Positions 21,101 through 30,150 of a DNA stretch of 37,022 nucleotides are shown here, one piece after another. Source of the stretch: a virus. Below the pieces are notes generated by a model. That model ran no database searches, was not told where the DNA came from, and saw only the letters and a list, made by a program, of their open reading frames with translations. The DNA lies in IMG/VR virus record IMGVR_UViG_3300020453_000613, positions 1-37,022 of that record. One strand, written 5' to 3'. The position numbers and the translations under genes were made by a program. Each line of letters opens with the position of its first letter. Positions within the stretch are counted from its first letter, which is position 1.

Positions 21101-24100
21101 AATCCAATCTGAGCATCATTAATTTTGACAACAAACAGATCTGTTGGAAGTAGAGTAGTTGATCCAACGCTTCCACCAAAATCAGTTGTTACAATTCCAA
21201 TTCTCTGATCAACACCAGTGATTGTATATTTAACTGCCTCACCACTTTGATAGAAATGATTTGGAAGTGAAATCTGACTTGTTGTTGTATTAACACCAGT
21301 TGTTGATGCTCCATCAAACTGTCTTACAAAAATTGGATCACCATTATGATTAAGTCCAAATGATGTTCTGACACTTGACTTTGTACCAAAATAGTTTCCA
21401 GTCTGTGCTCTAAGATAACCATCATTAAGGTCAATCTTATTAAATGTTTCAGTTGGAGAAAGTTCTCTTAAATCAACAAAGAATGATTTTACCTTTACAG
21501 CAATACCAGGATTTGGAGTATATGTAACCCTAACAAAATTTCCAGATGTGGAAATTCCAATGGTTCCAAGTGATGAATCAGTCTCAACAACACCATAAGG
21601 AGTTATTCCTTGTGTTGGGATTGTGAGAGAGTTAATAACACCAATTTCAAACATTTCATAATCACCATTTGCACTATCTTCAACTGTGATTACTTGATAA
21701 GATGCACTATACTTCTCAGATATAGTTGCTGTATCATATTGAGATACAACATGTGCAGTTGGAGATCCAGAGGAAGGAATGGATGTATATGCACTACCAA
21801 TTCTGGCAGTGTTCATAGTTGTAATACCTGGGAAGCTGGCAGAACCTGCTGTTGTAGTTACAATTTGACTATATGATGTTGCTGCTATGCCTGTATTTGG
21901 GTGGAATTTAAGAAGAAGATCAGAACCACTTATAGCAGCACTATATGTTCCAATACCACCACCATATAAAACATTTGAATTTTCATCAATATTATTATAT
22001 TCAACAAAACTTACCTCTGAACCATTATGAATAATATTCAGTTCAGCAAAATGATAATCATCACCTGATACTAAGAGGTTCATGACCTTCAGTGATCTGA
22101 AACTTGTTCCAACAGAGACAACATTTGTTGTGGTGCCAGTTGAAACATTTACTTCTTGATTTTGGTAATGAATAATATCACCAAATGAAGTTAATCCAGC
22201 ACCAGTTACTGTTGGTTCAAATGCAAATGAGAATGATGATACAAAGTAGTTGTTTAATGAGAATTTAATTGGATGGAATTCAAAATTCCATTCCTCTTCT
22301 GTTACTGAAACATCAAAATGACCAAGATCTGGGAACGTATACATTTTTGCATAACTGGTCATATATGCAAATTCATCATCAACTATTGCTGTTGATACTT
22401 GGAATTGTCTTTCATCAGTAAATGTTGTGTCTTGTACATAGAATAGTGATTTTACAAATTTGACTCCAGGAGTAAATCCAGAAATCTCAGAGAATGCCTC
22501 TTCTCTTTCATTACTATTAAATTCCCCACTTACGTCATCAACGCTCAATACTCTGTTTCCTTTTGACTCAAAGTAATCAGTAAGAACTACATTTTCAAAG
22601 AAAACTGTGTCTGAGACAGTCTTTCCATTAACATCAAACAGATTTTCTCTTGCAAGATCAAAGTCATGCCAACAGTTCAGATCACCCTCTCCAATACAAT
22701 CAACAATAAATGACATTTCAGTATCATTTACATTTGGCGTTAAAGTTTGATCTTCAGTTTCACTGATTACTTGCAGATCTGAGAATTTTTTGAATCCTGC
22801 AGTATGATTTAAAGAACCAACTGCATTATCCCATTTATCAAATGGAATTTCAGATTTAAGTGAATATGAAAATCTTTGATAGTAATCATTGTTTGGAATT
22901 CTTTGTAGACTATCATTTAAGAATCCAGTTGATCTTGTCCAACCATAATAAACAGTTGTTCCAGCACCAGTTCTGATGTCTGCATCAAAGTCCCATTTCT
23001 TTACAACAATACCTCTTGTCCTTGATGATTCTCCAATAATAATTTCTTCAAGTGGAAGATCATTTGAAGTTTTAATCTTAACAATATCAGTGTCCTCATT
23101 ATAATCATCAACAACTCCATTCAATCCTGGACCCCAGTTTACAATTTCATCATTAGAGAATTTATTCTTACCAAGAATGGGTTCAAATACAGGAAGATGT
23201 TCCTGTGGAATGACTCTTGCTCCACCAAAAGAAACAACATTTCCAGGAACTTCATTTACACCAAGATCATCTTTCAAGGAATATTCAACATAAGCACCAG
23301 CGCCACCTGCATTTGTTTTTACACCAACAACCCCAAAGAGTTTATGCTTGTACTGTTCTGAATTGTATCCTTTTCCTGTAGTTCCAATACCAATGCTTAT
23401 ATTCTCAACATAAACCTTTCCTCCAATAAAGAAAGGATATTCATCATTACTGCTAAACTGATTTGTAAGACCCAATCTTACAGTTGTTCCAGAAAGAGTT
23501 ACACCATTAATTAAAAATCCATTAGAATTATTAGTTGCAATGATTCTTGGTGAAGTTGGATAGAAACCTCTAGAGTTTACAACAATATTGACTTCAGGAT
23601 CACCTAATTCATAATTAATTTCACAATCAACAATCTCATTTGTTACACCATCTCTTACAATAAGGGATGGTGCTACCAGATAATCTGATCCAGATGTTGT
23701 AATACCAATTCTTTCAAAAGATGCAAGTGGGTTTACCTCAACTACCTCAGGTAAATTTGCTGTTGGTTTAAGAGTTTGATCAGTAGGATAATTCCAACCA
23801 ATATTGTTAGATTGGAATTTTTGATTTCTTATCTGACCAATTGTTTTTGACTCAGCAAAAAGAATAGCACCAGTACCAATACCACTTTTGATTGAGGAAA
23901 TACCTGGAATTGATTTGTATCCATAATTATTATCAACCAAATCAACAAATTTTATTGAACCAAATGCGTTTGTTGATGATGTTTCATATTCTGCCTCTGC
24001 AGTTGTCTTGTCAAAAGCAGTGGTTAATGTAATATTGCTTAGATCAAAATTATAAGTTGTTGTTCCAATTCCAATTACTGTATGAGATCCATCAAGGACA

Positions 24101-27100
24101 GAAATAGATTTAAATATAGTATTGTTTGAGATAACATCTTCATCAGTAACTAACTTTTTCTCATCTACTACAAAATTGTCATTTACATTATCAAACTTAT
24201 AATACAAAGCAAATGGCATATTTTTAACATTAAGTGCCAATTCTCCATCAGTTCCAACAACACCAGATGTCTTCACATCAAAATCAGAACTTTGTGATGT
24301 TAAGAATTGATTGATGAAAAGTGAATCACTAAATATCTTCATTTCAAATGCAGGATATTTAATTGAATTTGAAGTGAATGATAAAGAAGAATCAGACAAG
24401 TCAAATTTTACATTTGATGATGCTTGAATTGCAGGATTAATTTTTGCAATAGTTCCAATACCTGCAGTGGAAATGTCTACAAAATTTGGAGAGATTTTTT
24501 CAAGCTCAAATTTTTCTTCAACAAGTTTAATTTTTGTTGGAGTGTCCATATAAACATAATACATTTTCTCATTCACTAATCCACCTGAGGGTGTTCCTGA
24601 GGTATGAATGATTTTATCACCAGTCTTAAAGATGCTGGTAGTGACACCAATAGTATTCAGAGTTGTATCAACATCAGATGCAGTAAATGTTTGTGGGTCA
24701 AAGACAATTCTTCTATTAAAATCATTGTACTTAACTACAATTGTTTGTTGATTTGTTGGGTTTAACTTAAATATTACTTCATCATCAACAAAAAGACCAT
24801 GTGAACTTGCTGTAGATACAGTAACTTTTGTTCTTTCTGCTTTTGCAGTAATAACATCATCAAAATCTGATTTAAGACTATGATAATCTCCTGTACCAAT
24901 ACCAGTGAAGTAATAAAGTCCAACAGTATCATCAACAAGTCCTAGATAACCAGAAGTTGTCATTCCAACTTTGTTAGAAGACAATCCAATAAAGTCTCTA
25001 TTGAATGGTGCGACATAAAGTGTTGAAATTGTATCAAGTGTTGTTTTTGCAATACCTGCCTTACCATTCCAAACTTCAATTGAAGAACCTGTATTTGTTC
25101 TATAATTTACAACATCATTTACTTTAAATATATGATTTGGAGCAAATAGTTGTTGCTCAGGAACAAAAATATTTGTTATACCAGCACCAGGATTTGAAAA
25201 TACAATTGTCTTTCCAGCACCAACAGTTGTTTCACTACCAATACCTAATGATTCATTTGGATCAAAATAAAATTCAGTATTAGTCTTTAAAATCTTAGTT
25301 GTTTTAAGTGCTCCAACATTAATAGAGAATGATCTTGAATCTTGGAAAAGTTTTACGCTACCTGTGTGAGCAGCACCAATTGTGCCATTCTGTGCTCTCA
25401 AGACTCTTACTCTATTATTAAGTGGATCACTATTTAAAACTTTTACCTTCTCAGATTCAATGTTAATAATATCATTTGGTCTCATGAATGGATACTGGAA
25501 AGCACCACCAACACTAAAATAGGTTACAATTCCAGTTACTGCTGATGTTTGAACATCATTAAGGAGAACATATGAACCAGTGTTTATTCCAACATTGTAA
25601 TACTTATCAAGACCATCAAAATAATCTGAAAGTCCAGAAATTTTCATTCTGGTGTTATTTGCAATATTGTGAGGTGTTGTCATAAATCCAACAAACTTGT
25701 TGGCAGCACCTACATTCAAGAATTCAATATCTGTAAAAGTGGTAGTTTCAATATCAATATTGTTTACTGTCTTTCCGCCAATCTTAGCAATCTTTCCTCT
25801 AGCAGTTTTGCCATTAGTATCACCTTTGAATACAACTCTCTCATTTACTTTATAATTTGATCCACCAGTAAAGATGCCAATAGAATCTACACTTCCTTTA
25901 GAAACACCAGTGATTTCTATTACTTGTTCTTTAATATCATTGGAGTTGAAGATGTAATCATATCCACCAAATTTGGAATTAATCTTATATGGTGTAGTAA
26001 TTCTTCTCCAATTATTATCAACTAAATCATAGTCTACATGATTTGATGTTTTCTTAAAGTTAAAGTCATTCTGTTTATGTTGGAATGTATTTCCAATCAA
26101 ATAAGGAAACTGTGGTTTTCTAAAGTTTTTAAATGGTCCAACACTTTCTGGTGTTTGTTGGAAAGTTGAAAAATAAACAAAAGTTCCATTTGGATATTCT
26201 GGTGTGACACAGAATCTACCATTTGATTCATTTAAATCACCTAAACCAGTAAAATTGTAATCCTCAACAAAAAAACCAAGAGGATACTTGTTTAGAGGTG
26301 GTCTACTTGCTTTTACTTCTGCTTGATAACCAGAGACCATTCTTCTAACACTACCACCGTCTGGTTTGTCATATCCAAATGGACCATAGATTGGACAACC
26401 ATCATATGACCATCCAATAATTGGAGAGTGATACTTAGAGTCAGATTCTAATCCACTCTTAATTGTAAGATCAGGATGTTGATATTGTTTTTCTTTGTTT
26501 GACTTGTTTCCATATACTACAGATCTAATATTTCTAGGAGCATACAAGTGAACAAGTTGTGTTGTGTTATCAATTGATCCTGATGTAATAATACAATCAT
26601 CATCAGTAAGTTTATTATACTTTTGTTCAAATTTATTAATTGTCCACTGATTAATATTTGCAGAAATACGTCCATCATTACCTGATGGCAAAATAGTAAT
26701 TAATGAATCGCTCTTATATTCAATTCCACCAAATACAACAACAACAGATTTAATTACACCATTTTCAAGGATTGGTGTAAGTTTACAATACTTTCCACCA
26801 GATACACTTAAATGTGGTGGTGAATTATAACCACTTCCACCCTTGTTTACAATTACCTCAGTAATGGATCCATTTACAACAATTGGTGTAAGTTGTGCAT
26901 CAGCACCACTATTAAGAGTTACATTAGGTTTTCTATCAAAGTTTAAAATTTCAGAAGAACCATAACCAACACCTTCACTTGATACATTTGCGCTTGTAAT
27001 GCTTCCTCTGAAGATTGGTTGAACTGTGCAATTTATTTCTTGACCAAAAGATGTATTTACACCTATCAAACCACTAACTGTAACAATGATTGGTTTATAG

Positions 27101-30100
27101 TTAAAATATCCTGTTCCTGTTGATGTAATGTTAACAGGGATATTATTGTCAATGTAATATCTTCTATCTAACGAACCAGTACCCAAGGCATAAAGATAGA
27201 AATTATCATCATCAATCTTTCTTACAAAGTAATCAGTCTCTGATGAAATTCCACTTATTGAAGATGAATTTGGTGTATATCTAATAATCTCATCAGTGCT
27301 ATATCCATGATCTTTAATAGTAAACTTGTTTAATGATGTGTTTATCCCTGCAACAGAAATTGTCCTCTCTTGATTTTTATAACCAGCGCCAGAATTTGAA
27401 ATTACAATACTACTTGCAACTTTCTTTCTTTCAACTGCAGAGAATGATTGCAAACCATTTCCAAGATTTGTTAAACTTACAGTGTTAATTCCTAAGTTTG
27501 CTTCATCAAAAGATGAGAACAATTTAATTCTTGTTCCATCAATAACTTTTGCAAAATAAGTTTGGTTAGTTCCTAATCCAACAACTGGATTTTTAGTAAC
27601 ATCATATGTGACTTGTTCAATGTCTCTCAAGTTGTGGAAAGTAGTAAATCCAATAATATCATCTGTTAAATCAACACCACCATCTAAATTATTAAATACA
27701 ATACCTGCTTGAAAAGGAATTTTATGATTAACTTCAACAAGATTTATTTCTGCTTCTGCAGGAACAGTAGGACTTCCTCCATCAATATTAACAACAGGAT
27801 TCTCTAAGAAGTCAAATCCCTTATTGATAATTCTGAGTTCTGATAAAGATCCAGATACTGTTACTGTTCCTGTAGCACCAGATCCTGAATTGTCTGCAAC
27901 ACTGATAATTGGTGGGTTAATTACATCATAGTCTTTGCCAGTACTTGCAACTTCAAATGATTTAATTCCACCATAAAAAATAACATCAGATGATTTGTAA
28001 TTATCAATTTCTACACCATTAATTAATACACCTGTTTTCCCAGGTTTGGTTGTAAATACACCTGCTTCTTGAATTGGTTCACCAATTTCTCTGTAAATTT
28101 TTTGAGAAGAAAGTGGTTTTTCATAAAAAGGATAATATGTAAATTTATTACCTGTTACAGATCCTTCAGGAACAATAAACTTGTTATTTGCTAAGTCTGC
28201 TTTACTTTTTGCTAACTTTATATTAAAAGCATCTTCTCTCTTAACAAAATAAACACCTTCATCTACATTTGTAAATTTACTTATATCTGTATCAGTATAT
28301 GTTATGCCATCACTAACTGTTGTGACTACAATTGTATTTGCATTGTAATATACAGCATCACCACTATAAAGACCGTGATCTGCACTTGAAGATATAGTTA
28401 ATTTATCAAAAGTTGCACTTCCAGTGAATGTAAAAACTTTGTCATCACATCTAATTTCATCTTCATAGTTTGGAATACTATTTGATGCAATTAAATATTT
28501 TGAACCATTCTTAAAGTATGCATTAAGAACATTTGCGTTGAATTCACCAATTGATAATTCTGATGAATCACCTTTTAATAATTGATTCTCAAATGTAAAT
28601 GTATTAGACAAAGTGGAAGATGGGATTGTAGATCCCATCTTTACATACAAAATTTTCTTAGAATCAACAGATGTTATCTCACCAAACTTTGTTACATTTA
28701 AAGTTTTATCAGTTATCTCAATGTTATAACCAACATAAAAATCATGATCATCAAAAAATTCAACTTGATAAACATTGCTGCTTGGATTTGTAAGAGTTAG
28801 TTTTTTTATGTCTAACCTTGATTTTACATTATAAAACCATTCAGATCTAAAAGTATTATCCTCAACACCAATAGTCTTTAGACTAATTCTATCACCAACA
28901 CTAAATCCAAAATTTGGTTCATTGTATTCAATATGTTTAAGAGTAGAAAGAATTCTTACTCTAATTTGATTTGCTGTTCCTATACCAGTATTTGAATATG
29001 AATAATCATTTTCTCTTACATCAATACCTTTGGAGAAAGTAGCAGTTGTAGGAGTAAGACCAACAAATTGTGTAAGATTTTTATCTGTATAGTTAATTAA
29101 ATTTAAATCACCATTAGTATCAGTAATCGCAAGAGAACCTGACTTTGGAAAATCTATAGTTGAATCAACATCAATAACTGTTGCACCAACAGATACATCA
29201 TTAAGAAGTTTTGTTTTTGAGTTAGGTTCAAACTTACCATAGATTGTTCCATCAACATCAATATCTCTTTGATATCCAGTATCAATTGAAATTTGATAAA
29301 AATCACCATCTACATTTAGTTTTTCAACTTTTGTTACAGTTCCTCTTGCATTTGTTAAATTTTGATATATTGTTCTGTTCTTTAAATCAAGTGGATCTCC
29401 ATAATACTTCTCCACAACATAATCTTGACTAACAACGTAGTTAGCATCAGATGATCTGATAAGTAAATCATTTGGTTTAATTATATCAACATCAACACCA
29501 TAGATTGCTTTAAATAGAATCTTAAATGATTCATCAGTTCCTTTTGACTTGTAAAAACTATCAGCACCAACTAAAAAAGTTTTTTGATCTAAATCATCTG
29601 CAAGACTTCTATTCTCAAACCCAGGAATAATTTGAGTCTTTAATTTTGTAAAAAATTCTTGTAAGAAAAGAATGCTTAAATTCTTAACTTTGGCATTTGC
29701 TTTATGTGATGCTGCTACTGATGTTGTAAATGTTTGCCTATCTGGTATAAGAGTATTAACATACTGTGTAACCCCACTGAAACCCCTTATACACCCCTCT
29801 AAGGAGGTTGCAGTCTTAGTGCTATACTTTATTATTTCATCATCAATTTGAATCAGACCATTTTTTTCAGGAAATCCATATGTAAAATTAGTGTCTGCAG
29901 CCAGAGAAATTGATGTTACATTAACATTAATATCACTTGATAATAATGCTTCTGTCTTTAAGTTGCAAAGTTCATCTACTTTGACATACTTATCAAGATT
30001 TTCAACCAGGTCAAGAACACCACCTTGTGTTTCTTGAGAAACGTAATATTCTTCTAAGAAATTTACAAGTAAAGGAAAATCATCCTGTACATAGGAAGGG

Positions 30101-30147
30101 ATCTGGGATGTTAATACATCCTGAATTTGTACTCTATCTACCGCCAT
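18163..30147 (-). CDS. 7: Giant baseplate wedge protein in the gp7 position (3994 aa)
   Basis: This single uninterrupted frame of almost 12 kb follows gp6 after three bases and precedes gp8, the slot of T4 gp7 (1032 aa). The N-terminus (RVQIQDVLTSQIPSYVQDDF, PLLVNFLEEYYVSQE) resembles the T4-like marine phage gp7-position family. At 96-125 an 'IQIDDEIIKY ... GCIRGFSG' module appears, with two relatives near 1552-1595 and 3092-3140. Residues about 1236-1326 look like a YHYH-type domain (HSPIIGWSYDGCPIYGPFG, GLGDLNESNGRFCVTPEYP). At least ten G-x-x-[YF] Gly/Val repeats are scattered along it, for example GSGYDFTPTVTI and GSGYNSPPHLSV. It probably forms the wedge scaffold plus peripheral decoration. 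Assignment to gp7 rests on gene order and the N-terminus. Confidence 0.85.
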   Translation of the reverse strand: MAVDRVQIQDVLTSQIPSYVQDDFPLLVNFLEEYYVSQETQGGVLDLVENLDKYVKVDELCNLKTEALLSSDINVNVTSISLAADTNFTYGFPEKNGLIQIDDEIIKYSTKTATSLEGCIRGFSGVTQYVNTLIPDRQTFTTSVAASHKANAKVKNLSILFLQEFFTKLKTQIIPGFENRSLADDLDQKTFLVGADSFYKSKGTDESFKILFKAIYGVDVDIIKPNDLLIRSSDANYVVSQDYVVEKYYGDPLDLKNRTIYQNLTNARGTVTKVEKLNVDGDFYQISIDTGYQRDIDVDGTIYGKFEPNSKTKLLNDVSVGATVIDVDSTIDFPKSGSLAITDTNGDLNLINYTDKNLTQFVGLTPTTATFSKGIDVRENDYSYSNTGIGTANQIRVRILSTLKHIEYNEPNFGFSVGDRISLKTIGVEDNTFRSEWFYNVKSRLDIKKLTLTNPSSNVYQVEFFDDHDFYVGYNIEITDKTLNVTKFGEITSVDSKKILYVKMGSTIPSSTLSNTFTFENQLLKGDSSELSIGEFNANVLNAYFKNGSKYLIASNSIPNYEDEIRCDDKVFTFTGSATFDKLTISSSADHGLYSGDAVYYNANTIVVTTVSDGITYTDTDISKFTNVDEGVYFVKREDAFNIKLAKSKADLANNKFIVPEGSVTGNKFTYYPFYEKPLSSQKIYREIGEPIQEAGVFTTKPGKTGVLINGVEIDNYKSSDVIFYGGIKSFEVASTGKDYDVINPPIISVADNSGSGATGTVTVSGSLSELRIINKGFDFLENPVVNIDGGSPTVPAEAEINLVEVNHKIPFQAGIVFNNLDGGVDLTDDIIGFTTFHNLRDIEQVTYDVTKNPVVGLGTNQTYFAKVIDGTRIKLFSSFDEANLGINTVSLTNLGNGLQSFSAVERKKVASSIVISNSGAGYKNQERTISVAGINTSLNKFTIKDHGYSTDEIIRYTPNSSSISGISSETDYFVRKIDDDNFYLYALGTGSLDRRYYIDNNIPVNITSTGTGYFNYKPIIVTVSGLIGVNTSFGQEINCTVQPIFRGSITSANVSSEGVGYGSSEILNFDRKPNVTLNSGADAQLTPIVVNGSITEVIVNKGGSGYNSPPHLSVSGGKYCKLTPILENGVIKSVVVVFGGIEYKSDSLITILPSGNDGRISANINQWTINKFEQKYNKLTDDDCIITSGSIDNTTQLVHLYAPRNIRSVVYGNKSNKEKQYQHPDLTIKSGLESDSKYHSPIIGWSYDGCPIYGPFGYDKPDGGSVRRMVSGYQAEVKASRPPLNKYPLGFFVEDYNFTGLGDLNESNGRFCVTPEYPNGTFVYFSTFQQTPESVGPFKNFRKPQFPYLIGNTFQHKQNDFNFKKTSNHVDYDLVDNNWRRITTPYKINSKFGGYDYIFNSNDIKEQVIEITGVSKGSVDSIGIFTGGSNYKVNERVVFKGDTNGKTARGKIAKIGGKTVNNIDIETTTFTDIEFLNVGAANKFVGFMTTPHNIANNTRMKISGLSDYFDGLDKYYNVGINTGSYVLLNDVQTSAVTGIVTYFSVGGAFQYPFMRPNDIINIESEKVKVLNSDPLNNRVRVLRAQNGTIGAAHTGSVKLFQDSRSFSINVGALKTTKILKTNTEFYFDPNESLGIGSETTVGAGKTIVFSNPGAGITNIFVPEQQLFAPNHIFKVNDVVNYRTNTGSSIEVWNGKAGIAKTTLDTISTLYVAPFNRDFIGLSSNKVGMTTSGYLGLVDDTVGLYYFTGIGTGDYHSLKSDFDDVITAKAERTKVTVSTASSHGLFVDDEVIFKLNPTNQQTIVVKYNDFNRRIVFDPQTFTASDVDTTLNTIGVTTSIFKTGDKIIHTSGTPSGGLVNEKMYYVYMDTPTKIKLVEEKFELEKISPNFVDISTAGIGTIAKINPAIQASSNVKFDLSDSSLSFTSNSIKYPAFEMKIFSDSLFINQFLTSQSSDFDVKTSGVVGTDGELALNVKNMPFALYYKFDNVNDNFVVDEKKLVTDEDVISNNTIFKSISVLDGSHTVIGIGTTTYNFDLSNITLTTAFDKTTAEAEYETSSTNAFGSIKFVDLVDNNYGYKSIPGISSIKSGIGTGAILFAESKTIGQIRNQKFQSNNIGWNYPTDQTLKPTANLPEVVEVNPLASFERIGITTSGSDYLVAPSLIVRDGVTNEIVDCEINYELGDPEVNIVVNSRGFYPTSPRIIATNNSNGFLINGVTLSGTTVRLGLTNQFSSNDEYPFFIGGKVYVENISIGIGTTGKGYNSEQYKHKLFGVVGVKTNAGGAGAYVEYSLKDDLGVNEVPGNVVSFGGARVIPQEHLPVFEPILGKNKFSNDEIVNWGPGLNGVVDDYNEDTDIVKIKTSNDLPLEEIIIGESSRTRGIVVKKWDFDADIRTGAGTTVYYGWTRSTGFLNDSLQRIPNNDYYQRFSYSLKSEIPFDKWDNAVGSLNHTAGFKKFSDLQVISETEDQTLTPNVNDTEMSFIVDCIGEGDLNCWHDFDLARENLFDVNGKTVSDTVFFENVVLTDYFESKGNRVLSVDDVSGEFNSNEREEAFSEISGFTPGVKFVKSLFYVQDTTFTDERQFQVSTAIVDDEFAYMTSYAKMYTFPDLGHFDVSVTEEEWNFEFHPIKFSLNNYFVSSFSFAFEPTVTGAGLTSFGDIIHYQNQEVNVSTGTTTNVVSVGTSFRSLKVMNLLVSGDDYHFAELNIIHNGSEVSFVEYNNIDENSNVLYGGGIGTYSAAISGSDLLLKFHPNTGIAATSYSQIVTTTAGSASFPGITTMNTARIGSAYTSIPSSGSPTAHVVSQYDTATISEKYSASYQVITVEDSANGDYEMFEIGVINSLTIPTQGITPYGVVETDSSLGTIGISTSGNFVRVTYTPNPGIAVKVKSFFVDLRELSPTETFNKIDLNDGYLRAQTGNYFGTKSSVRTSFGLNHNGDPIFVRQFDGASTTGVNTTTSQISLPNHFYQSGEAVKYTITGVDQRIGIVTTDFGGSVGSTTLLPTDLFVVKINDAQIGFATNATDAQAINPTLVEFANVGVGNSHFITATKQNTKAIVSIDNMIQAPIAKTGIAATLSNDIIFETNFATSGIVTISSNDIVKIDDEFMRVTSVTGTGTTIFVQRPILGSVIGPHTGGSTIEKFVGNYTITGNTINFVNAPYGNIPLSTSTNPPDERDYTGISTRSTFHARVFTKRGIEGSTSETYNTNFVLDDISQGFTGVTSNFILKSDGADVSGITSNTIMLVNNIFQSPQGVQGDEIGEYQNFESSGVTTTRFTAGLGTPTGYDQNISGLPIGGMIVSVGSFEGAGYQPLVSAGGTAVISAGGTVQSISIGNSGSGYRTGVVTAYNVGVQTYSGVLPVLTHVGTATISNGNVTGFNITNGGVGFTSSNPPVVVIDEPLSYDNIPLVYTSSSSGVGTEATINIKVGQGSSVIEFEINDFGYGFEKTEVLTVPVGGATGIPTDPSISFSEFQITIQDVYSDNFNGFTPGEFQVLDRIDDLFDGDKKVFPLKLQNEPISIRASRETNIQVDQTILVFINDILQVPNVSYTFEGGSQITFNEAPKGPGSGIPQGDTSRILFYKGAGDSDVVFRDGEQTIKVGDSVELNADIDGGQSIIFDQDKRIVTGITTIDAVQTNLYPGPGLANDRTLTRPLNWCKQTIDRRIDGQFVGKDRLKYEPAIFPAAYLTSSVGIGSTLAYVDTVRPLFNIANESSERIFQNSITIISQDSASDATATATVSTGGTISSVTVTDGGSGYDFTPTVTIAGIGTLGTQATATASVTAGVVTSVTITSGGTNYTTQPLVYIQPPKITKEVINVNSYTGDYGVIVGVGSTTVGAQKQLFFDTYIPTDSFMRDASVVGTAVTLSNVQSGDLIVIKDTFLSIGSTFASEVGVGNTFLDCVYKVGSASTEMVKVYNESSAGITTAVMRIRCNVDTFGPGIAHTVRPFMGNYSWGKIVFEERTNTKTFDAYNGTGVIGISTAGLVQRSASLKFKDYT

Positions 30148-30150
30148 TTC

